Origin: Paludibacter sp.
GTDB taxonomy: Bacteria > Bacteroidota > Bacteroidia > Bacteroidales > Paludibacteraceae
DNA length: 5,947 nucleotides
Assembly (NCBI GenBank): GCA_030655595.1
Contig: JAUSNQ010000098.1
Span: 1-5,947, forward strand
Reading direction: 5' to 3'
Below are positions 1 through 4,341 of the stretch, in pieces. Each line of letters begins with the position of its first letter. The stretch's first letter is position 1. The position numbers and the translations under genes are program-made. Below the pieces are notes generated by a model. That model was not told the DNA's origin and did no database searches. It was given only the letters and a program-made list of their open reading frames with translations.

Positions 1-24
1 GGTCAAATTCCGGTGATACTGACC
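1..24. repeat. IS21 terminal-type repeat, GGTCA...TGACC
   Basis: GGTCA at 1-5 and TGACC at 20-24 form an inverted pair around an ATTCCGGTGATA-like centre. It lies beyond the istB stop, where IS21 elements carry their terminal repeats. A degenerate partner may exist at 58-73: ACTGAC recurs at 18-23 and 58-63, and the AAATT.CCG pattern appears in both places. The outer boundary lies at or beyond base 1. Assignment as an IS21 end rests on position and on general resemblance to Bacteroidetes IS21 ends, not on a comparison. Confidence 0.5.
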
Positions 25-67
25 ATCCCTTAGGTTTTGAATCAAAATACACAATCGACTGACAAAA

Positions 68-97
68 TTACCGTTTTTTTCTTAAACTTTCTCCTTT
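68..97 (-). pseudogene. istB: Severed 3' end of istB (KGESLRKKR-stop)
   Basis: Read on the minus strand, these bases encode K-G-E-S-L-R-K-K-R and a TAA stop at 68-70. IstB proteins commonly end in a basic tail of the type IELKGESxRKK, and the main istB piece in this window reaches IELKG at 3630 before entering foreign sequence. The two pieces join exactly: removing 93-3629 gives IELKG-ESLRKKR-stop, a 240-residue IstB. This is therefore the displaced end of the same gene and not a separate gene. It is too short to be expressed alone. Confidence 0.9.
93..97 (+). repeat. Left copy of the CCTTT direct repeat at the RIT boundary
   Basis: CCTTT here matches 3630-3634. On the minus strand it reads AAAGG, the Lys-Gly codons of istB that occur on both sides of the insertion. 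It is either a short target duplication or, more likely for tyrosine recombinases, the shared crossover sequence. At the left the sixth base is T (CCTTTT), at the right it is C (CCTTTC). Confidence 0.75.
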
Positions 98-124
98 TTT
101 ATGGCAAGGTTTGCATAAAAAAGG
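93..124. repeat. Left-end palindrome: 11-bp arms, 10-bp centre, probable recombination site
   Basis: CCTTTTTTATG (93-103) and CATAAAAAAGG (114-124) are perfect inverted arms around a 10-base centre, within which GCAA and TTGC (104-107 and 111-114) pair again with a one-base offset. Two core-like sites overlap here. One is the spacer CCTTTT (93-98) followed by the arm TTATGGCAA (99-107). Its mirror is the arm TTGCATAA (111-118), spacer AAAAGG (119-124) and arm TTATGACAA (125-133). Arms flanking a 6-base spacer are typical of tyrosine-recombinase core sites. The hairpin could also act as a transcription terminator, but its fit to the crossover repeat makes an attachment role more likely. Confidence 0.7.
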
Positions 125-148
125 TTATGACAACTCTTATATTATGTA
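120..148 (+). repeat. RIT left inverted repeat
   Basis: The first 20 bases (120-139) match the reverse complement of 3615-3634 perfectly. Two mismatches follow at 140-141, then seven more matches (TTATGTA, 142-148). The repeat contains GTTATGAC at 124-131, a motif that recurs at 3595-3602 and inverted at 3623-3630; it is a likely recombinase half-site. Confidence 0.9.
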
Positions 149-152
149 CATT

Positions 153-184
153 TTGCCAAAACATGAAAATTAAACTACTATAAT
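153..184 (+). promoter_or_regulatory. Possible promoter for the rit operon
   Basis: TATAAT at 179-184 is a perfect sigma-70-like -10 hexamer. TTGCCA at 153-158 could be a -35 box, but the spacing of 20 bases is longer than usual. If the host is a Bacteroidetes, its main promoters use a different -7 motif (TAnnTTTG), of which no clear copy is visible. The site lies just inside the left inverted repeat, so recombinase binding there could repress transcription; this is inference. Confidence 0.25.
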
Positions 185-188
185 ATAG

Positions 189-228
189 CACTTTCCACCT
201 TAACTATACATAAACACTTTCCATAAAC
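189..228 (+). repeat. Short direct repeats in the rit leader
   Basis: CACTTTCCA occurs at 189-197 and 215-223, 26 bases apart, and ATAAAC occurs at 210-215 and 223-228, 13 bases apart. They fall between the left inverted repeat and ritA. Possible roles are accessory recombinase binding sites or operators. The region is AT-rich, so the shorter repeat may be chance. Confidence 0.4.
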
Positions 229-239
229 GTTTTTATATA

Positions 240-251
240 AGCATATTGCCA
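240..251 (+). repeat. Left subterminal inverted repeat (AGCATATTGCCA)
   Basis: These 12 bases are the exact reverse complement of 3565-3576 near the other end. Similarity continues outside in gapped form (TTTATA upstream, GC.A downstream). The pair is distinct from the terminal inverted repeats and is a candidate second recombinase binding site. It lies only 17 bases before ritA, so it could also regulate the operon. Confidence 0.55.
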
Positions 252-268
252 GCGACAATAAAAACAAA

Positions 269-1510
269 ATGATTATGGAAATTAACAAATTAATTGAAAT
301 TAGTACGGCGTACTTGAAAAGTACGTCATACTCAACCAATCGAATCTACACTTATAACTGGTTGTGGAAATATGGCATACTTGCCTATATGCAATCATTG
401 GACGAAAGTGAGTATAGCATTGAGATTGGGAATGATTTTATACTAACATGCAATATTAATGGTAGTATAGCGAGTAAGCATCGTGATATGATTAAGAGTG
501 TAATAGTGCTTAATGATGTCATGACAACAGGGAAAATCCATGGTAGGCGTTATATGCCTATTAATTATCCTCTTGGTGGAGAAATAGGTGTTCATGCTCA
601 AGAGTTTATAGGACATCTTACCAATTTACGCAGGAACATCAAGACCGTTAAGGATTATAAGAAAAGACTCAGCATCTTCATTGATTACTTGGCAGAAAAA
701 GGAGTGCATTGTCCTGGCCAGATTGACGAAAACAACGTCCTTGCATTTATATCGACTTATACGTACGGTTGTTCAAAGAACATAGCAAGCGTAAAATGGT
801 TCCTCCGATTTATGAAAGAAGGACATATAATTGAAAAGGACTTTGGATATATGCTGAAAAATCAAAGCTGCAAGCTGCGAAGTGAACGTGAAAGGATACC
901 TTCTTTCTACTCCGAAAAAGAAGTGAAAAAAATAGAGCAGTCGGTTAGCAAAACAGATGGAGTCGGTAAAAGAGACTATGCAATGGTTTTATTAGCGTCG
1001 AGGCTCGGACTTCGCATATCTGACATCGCAGGTCTTGGTTTTAATAATATAGACTGGGATGCGAATCAAATAAAACTGATCCAATATAAAACAGGCAATC
1101 CCATAACGCTTCCATTACTGCCTATTATCGGTAACGCAATCATTGACTATCTCCGTTACGGACGAAAGAAATCTTCATCAGATAAAGTATTCCTGAGCTG
1201 CCGAGCACCGTACACAGCTATTACTAGCGGTGCTGTCCACTCGGCTATTATGAGTGCGTTCAAGACATCCGGAGTGGAAGTGGATAAAAGACATCATGGT
1301 GGTCATGCCCTGCGATTCAGTCTCGCCCAAAGGTTGTTGGAACTAAACACCCCTATGCCAATAATATCTGAAGCCTTGGGTCACCGAAACAGAGATGTTA
1401 CAAGGGAATATGTCAGGATAGATCTGCCTTTGCTTCAGAAATGTTCGCTCGACGTTCCGGCAATTGATGACAACTTTTACATGCAGAAAGGAGGATGCTT
1501 CTATGAATGA
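269..1510 (+). CDS. ritA: RIT tyrosine recombinase A
   Basis: This 413-residue DNA strand-exchange enzyme is expected to act with RitB and RitC on the element ends. It has the C-terminal catalytic fold of tyrosine recombinases: Arg249 in GLRISDI, Lys274 in QYKTG, His346 and Arg349 in HALR, His372 in LGH, and the nucleophile Tyr381 in EYVRID. Residues about 105-190 form the helical core-binding domain. The first 100 residues are extra compared with a XerC/D-sized enzyme and may be a further DNA-binding domain. The start at 269 has no clear Shine-Dalgarno; an in-frame ATG at 275 is an alternative. A 32-residue tail follows the catalytic Tyr, and its codons contain the ribosome binding site of ritB. 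Family assignment is firm; the A position follows from being first and longest. Confidence 0.92.
   Translation: MIMEINKLIEISTAYLKSTSYSTNRIYTYNWLWKYGILAYMQSLDESEYSIEIGNDFILTCNINGSIASKHRDMIKSVIVLNDVMTTGKIHGRRYMPINYPLGGEIGVHAQEFIGHLTNLRRNIKTVKDYKKRLSIFIDYLAEKGVHCPGQIDENNVLAFISTYTYGCSKNIASVKWFLRFMKEGHIIEKDFGYMLKNQSCKLRSERERIPSFYSEKEVKKIEQSVSKTDGVGKRDYAMVLLASRLGLRISDIAGLGFNNIDWDANQIKLIQYKTGNPITLPLLPIIGNAIIDYLRYGRKKSSSDKVFLSCRAPYTAITSGAVHSAIMSAFKTSGVEVDKRHHGGHALRFSLAQRLLELNTPMPIISEALGHRNRDVTREYVRIDLPLLQKCSLDVPAIDDNFYMQKGGCFYE
1487..1494 (+). promoter_or_regulatory. Strong ribosome binding site for ritB, inside ritA
   Basis: AAAGGAGG lies eight bases before the ATG at 1503 and fixes that codon as the ritB start in preference to the in-frame ATG at 1464. 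It is the only near-consensus Shine-Dalgarno seen ahead of a gene in the window. Confidence 0.8.
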
Positions 1511-2486
1511 TGTGTTTAAATACCATAGTGTCTTGGCTCCATACATGAACGGGCTGATAGCGATAAAAGAATCACAGGGTTTTAATACGATTTCAATGAA
1601 GTGGTTCTTCAAGGAGTTTGACTCTTTTGCAATAAATTACGGTCTGAAAAGGTCTATTATAACACAAGAGCTTGTTGACGCATGGCGAAAGTCACGTATC
1701 AATGATTGTGGCAGAACATTCTATGGAAAATGTTCCGCACTGGTGCAGCTGGCAAGATATATGTGTGAGCGTGGGGCGGATTCTTATATAATGAGACTGC
1801 CTAAGGTAATAAATGACAGGGGGTTCACACCATACATTTTCTCAGAAGATCAGATGCAGGCGATCTTTGAAAAATCCAATAGGCTGATACGTGAGAGCCA
1901 TCGTATAGATGACCCTATTATGGCCATACCGAGTTTGATAAGGCTTTTATATAGTACAGGTCTAAGAATAACCGAAGCTATATCGATCAGAAATGAGGAT
2001 CTTCATTTTGATCAGGGTTATATACATATCAGAGAATCCAAGAATGGTTCTGAACGGCTTGTTCCTGTATGTAATACTCTGAAACAATCACTAATGCAGT
2101 ATATCAAATACAGAAATATGCTACCATTAAAGGGATTACAAGAAGGTGTGCATCTTTTTTTTGTGAAGCTTGACGGAACAGAAGTATCTACATCATGCGC
2201 ATATAAGTGGTTCAGAAAAGTGTATACCAACTGTGGTATCCCATATAAAGGAGATCGCTTTGGACCACGCCTGCATGACCTTCGTCACAGCATGGCTGTC
2301 CATACGCTGGCAAAGTTGATAAGGGAAGGAATGGATGTATATGCGGCATTGCCATTACTGTCAGCATGTCTTGGTCACACACAATTGTCTTCTACAGAAC
2401 ATTATGTCAGACTTACTAACTGTGAATATCCAGCACTTTTGAAACAATGTTCTTCCCTCAATGACTTTATTTACCCAAAAGAATAA
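1503..2486 (+). CDS. ritB: RIT tyrosine recombinase B
   Basis: This is a 327-residue tyrosine recombinase, the middle member of the trio. The catalytic set is complete: Arg155 in STGLR, Lys180 in ESK, His258 and Arg261 in HDLRH, His292 in LGH, and nucleophile Tyr301 in EHYVRLT. The N-terminal 110 residues form the helical DNA-binding domain. The start at 1503 follows an AAAGGAGG site and overlaps the end of ritA by eight bases, so the two are probably translationally coupled. An upstream ATG at 1464 would add 13 residues but lacks a ribosome site. After the catalytic Tyr the protein ends with ALLKQCSSL, resembling LLQKCSLD at the same place in RitA; RitC lacks this. It should work with RitA and RitC at the element ends; which half-site it binds cannot be told. 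Confidence 0.92.
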   Translation: MNDVFKYHSVLAPYMNGLIAIKESQGFNTISMKWFFKEFDSFAINYGLKRSIITQELVDAWRKSRINDCGRTFYGKCSALVQLARYMCERGADSYIMRLPKVINDRGFTPYIFSEDQMQAIFEKSNRLIRESHRIDDPIMAIPSLIRLLYSTGLRITEAISIRNEDLHFDQGYIHIRESKNGSERLVPVCNTLKQSLMQYIKYRNMLPLKGLQEGVHLFFVKLDGTEVSTSCAYKWFRKVYTNCGIPYKGDRFGPRLHDLRHSMAVHTLAKLIREGMDVYAALPLLSACLGHTQLSSTEHYVRLTNCEYPALLKQCSSLNDFIYPKE

Positions 2487-2490
2487 TACA

Positions 2491-3525
2491 ATGAATACGA
2501 AAACTGATTTTGCAAGATATCTTAGCAGATATTTATCTTCATATTTGCCTTATGAGCGGAATGTAAGTCCCAACACTATTGCCTCATATCGGGATTCTTT
2601 TGTGCTGTTCATCAATTACATGAAAGATGAAAAACACATTAAGGTGGATAAAATAACCCTTGAGTACATGATCAAAGAAAATGTTGTAAGCTTCTTAAAC
2701 TGGTTGACTGAACAAAAGAGATGTAACATATCTACCCGCAATATCCGCTTGGCCGCTATACACTCATTTATATCCTATCTTCAATATGAGAAAATAGAAA
2801 AACTTAATGAGTGGCAGAGCATCTTGTCGATAAAGACCATGAAGAAAGAATCAAATGCTCCAAATTATCTGACAGTTGACGGCATTAAACTCTTATTGGC
2901 ACAGCCTGACATAGAAGACTATTGCGGTTTGAGACATCTGGTCATACTTGCACTAATGTATGATACAGGATGCCGTGTACAGGAACTGATAGATCTGACG
3001 GTTGACTCTCTTAAGATACAAACAGAACCATATACCATACGTATATATGGTAAAGGCAGGAAAACAAGAATAGTACCAATGGTTCGTAACCAAATAGTTT
3101 TCTTGCGAAAGTATATGGATAGATACGGACTTAATGAGAACAAGTGTCTAAGTCATTCTCTGTTCTTCAACAACAGAGGTGAAAAGATAACCAGAGCTGG
3201 AGTTACTTACATTTTGAAGAAATACGCTGACATGGCGAGACAAACAACTCCATCTCTAATCCCTGAAAGAATCAGTTGCCACTCCTTAAGACACAGCAAA
3301 GCTATGCATTTACTTCAAGCAGGCGTCAATCTAATATGGATAAGGGATCTACTTGGACATACAACTATACAGACCACAGAGGTCTATGCAAGGGCAGACT
3401 CAAAACAAAAAAGAGTAGCACTTGAAAGTGCGTATATGGATATGCTGCCCGATAAAACTAAGGATGGTGAGTGGCAGAAGAATCAGACGCTTCTTGACTG
3501 GCTGAAAGGACTCCAAAAGAAGTAG
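2491..3525 (+). CDS. ritC: RIT tyrosine recombinase C
   Basis: This is a 344-residue tyrosine recombinase, third of the trio and the most XerC/D-like. An N-terminal core-binding domain (about 5-105, with RNVSPNTIASYRDSF) precedes the catalytic domain: Arg162 in TGCRVQEL, Lys188 in YGKGRKTR, His264 and Arg267 in HSLRH, His290 in LGH, and nucleophile Tyr299 in TEVYAR. The start at 2491 is chosen because MNTKTDFARYL suits the family's N-terminus and lies four bases after the ritB stop. An in-frame ATG at 2461 would give 354 residues and a 26-base overlap with ritB; neither start has a good ribosome site, so coupling to ritB translation is likely. The stop at 3523-3525 leaves about 80 bases before istB ends convergently. 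Confidence 0.92.
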   Translation: MNTKTDFARYLSRYLSSYLPYERNVSPNTIASYRDSFVLFINYMKDEKHIKVDKITLEYMIKENVVSFLNWLTEQKRCNISTRNIRLAAIHSFISYLQYEKIEKLNEWQSILSIKTMKKESNAPNYLTVDGIKLLLAQPDIEDYCGLRHLVILALMYDTGCRVQELIDLTVDSLKIQTEPYTIRIYGKGRKTRIVPMVRNQIVFLRKYMDRYGLNENKCLSHSLFFNNRGEKITRAGVTYILKKYADMARQTTPSLIPERISCHSLRHSKAMHLLQAGVNLIWIRDLLGHTTIQTTEVYARADSKQKRVALESAYMDMLPDKTKDGEWQKNQTLLDWLKGLQKK

Positions 3526-3564
3526 CATCTCTAATATTATGTGAAGTTTAACAGTAAAGTTGCT

Positions 3565-3576
3565 TGGCAATATGCT
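3565..3576 (-). repeat. Right subterminal inverted repeat (TGGCAATATGCT)
   Basis: This is the exact reverse complement of 240-251. It lies in the 80-base stretch after ritC, which holds no gene, and is 58 bases from the right RIT boundary, against about 120 bases for its partner at the left. It is probably a recombinase accessory site. Confidence 0.55.
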
Positions 3577-3589
3577 ATAAATCAAGTGA

Positions 3590-3618
3590 CTTATGTTATG
3601 ACGTTTACATAACGTAAG
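3590..3618. repeat. Right-end palindrome: 11-bp arms, 7-bp centre
   Basis: CTTATGTTATG (3590-3600) and CATAACGTAAG (3608-3618) pair at 10 of 11 positions around ACGTTTA. The left arm includes GTTATGAC (3595-3602), the same motif found in both terminal repeats. The right arm is part of the terminal inverted repeat. Arm and spacer sizes resemble a tyrosine-recombinase site, so this may be an extra binding site specific to the right end. Confidence 0.55.
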
Positions 3619-4327
3619 AGTTGTCATAACCTTTCAATTCAATTTTATATGCTGTATGGATTAATCTGTCGAGTATAGCATCAGCAATAGTAGCTTCTGC
3701 AAAGACATCATACCATTGCCCAAAGGGTATTTGACTGGCCATGATTGTAGCTTTGATTCCGTGTCTGTCTTCAATTATCTCCATCATATCCAACAATTGC
3801 TGTCCCTCCAGATGCATCAATCCAAAATCGTCGAGTATTAACACCTCAGTTTTAGCAATTTTATCTAAGAACTTGATGTGCGTACCTTCAAGTCTTGCAA
3901 TGCGCAGTTTGGCAATCAGTTTCTGTGTATTATAATAAGCTACACTTTTACCCTGATAGCAAGCCTGATGACCTAATGCTGAAGCCAGAAAACTTTTGCC
4001 GGAACCGGAAGATCCGGTAATCAGTACCGGTGCACCTTTGTGGATGTAATTTCCGGATTTCAGTTCATCAAGCATTGTTTTGTCAAGATTTCGGACAGAT
4101 GAGCAGATGACTTCCTCCATCGTAGCCTGATATCTGAAGTGAGCATTTTTAATCAACCGCTCAAATCGTTTGTTGGACTTCTCAAGGATTTCAGCCTGTA
4201 ATAAAAGCGTTAATCCATCATTGACAGATAGCTCATTTAGTTGTCGGCTTTGCTCAAGTTCTCTCCAGGCCTGAGCCATTCCGTGTAAACGAAGGCTCTG
4301 CATTTGTGATTCAATTTGTGTAATCAT
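3605..4327 (-). CDS. istB: IS21 transposition helper ATPase IstB, C-terminus replaced by RIT sequence
   Basis: IstB is the AAA+ ATPase that oligomerises on DNA and directs the IstA transposase to its target. Visible motifs are Walker A GSSGSGKS (residues 105-112), Walker B LILDDFG (164-169, acidic residues 166-167), sensor-like ASQIP (197-201) and the arginine-containing ILDRLIHTAYKIELKG (218-233). The N-terminal 90 residues are the helical IstA-interaction region. Native sequence ends at G233, base 3630; the last seven residues YDNSYVM come from the RIT inverted repeat and replace the native ESLRKKR found at 68-97. The hybrid and reconstructed proteins are both 240 residues, but the basic tail is lost, so activity is uncertain. 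The start lies 14 bases after istA with no Shine-Dalgarno. Confidence 0.9.
   Translation of the reverse strand: MITQIESQMQSLRLHGMAQAWRELEQSRQLNELSVNDGLTLLLQAEILEKSNKRFERLIKNAHFRYQATMEEVICSSVRNLDKTMLDELKSGNYIHKGAPVLITGSSGSGKSFLASALGHQACYQGKSVAYYNTQKLIAKLRIARLEGTHIKFLDKIAKTEVLILDDFGLMHLEGQQLLDMMEIIEDRHGIKATIMASQIPFGQWYDVFAEATIADAILDRLIHTAYKIELKGYDNSYVM
3606..3634 (-). repeat. RIT right inverted repeat
   Basis: This is the partner of 120-148, with 27 of 29 positions matching and the outer 20 perfect. It contains the core arm TTGTCATAA (3621-3629) directly followed by the crossover sequence CCTTTC (3630-3635). It also encodes the foreign tail of the hybrid IstB, whose stop codon is at 3605-3607. 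Confidence 0.9.
3630..3634 (+). repeat. Right copy of the CCTTT direct repeat at the RIT boundary
   Basis: This matches 93-97. Here the repeat abuts istB sequence directly (CAATTCAATT follows), whereas at the left it is followed by the palindrome, so the joining DNA between the two inverted repeats stayed on the left side. Confidence 0.75.
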
Positions 4328-4341
4328 ATGAATAAAGGGTT

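Larger units (their letters stand above)
93..3634 (+). mobile_element. RIT (Recombinase In Trio) element inserted in istB
   Basis: Three consecutive, mutually distinct tyrosine recombinase genes of about 410, 330 and 345 codons in one direction, overlapping or nearly so, with no cargo, are the defining features of RIT elements. The boundaries are unusually clear. CCTTT occurs at 93-97 and 3630-3634 flanking the element, and 29-bp inverted repeats (27 of 29 matching) lie at 120-148 and 3606-3634. Removing 3537 bases (93-3629) rebuilds istB without gain or loss. The left end carries 26 extra bases between the CCTTT copy and the rest of its inverted repeat; the right end has none. All three recombinases keep their catalytic residues, so the element may be active. 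The exact cut positions are inferred. Confidence 0.9.

Noticed and set aside
93..124. Hairpin as a simple rho-independent terminator of istB
   Set aside because: The stem is AT-rich with little GC, and its arms match the crossover repeat and recombinase half-sites; an attachment site explains it better, though termination is not excluded.
1464..1502. Upstream ATG as the ritB start (13 more residues)
   Set aside because: It has no ribosome binding site, while the ATG at 1503 has AAAGGAGG at ideal spacing.
269..3525. Tn554-type transposition module or integron
   Set aside because: In Tn554 the third protein is not a tyrosine recombinase, whereas all three here have the full catalytic set. No attC array, cassette or cargo gene is present.
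3526..3604. Small RNA, CRISPR or further gene after ritC
   Set aside because: The stretch is under 100 bases, has no regular repeat-spacer pattern and no credible start with a coding frame; only the subterminal repeats described are visible.
3400..3627. Minus-strand open frame crossing the ritC end and the right inverted repeat
   Set aside because: It lies opposite ritC and inside the attachment region, shows no domain, and is explained as a shadow frame.
3741..3935. Plus-strand open frame opposite istB
   Set aside because: It is entirely antisense to the Walker motif region of istB and its composition looks like a shadow reading.
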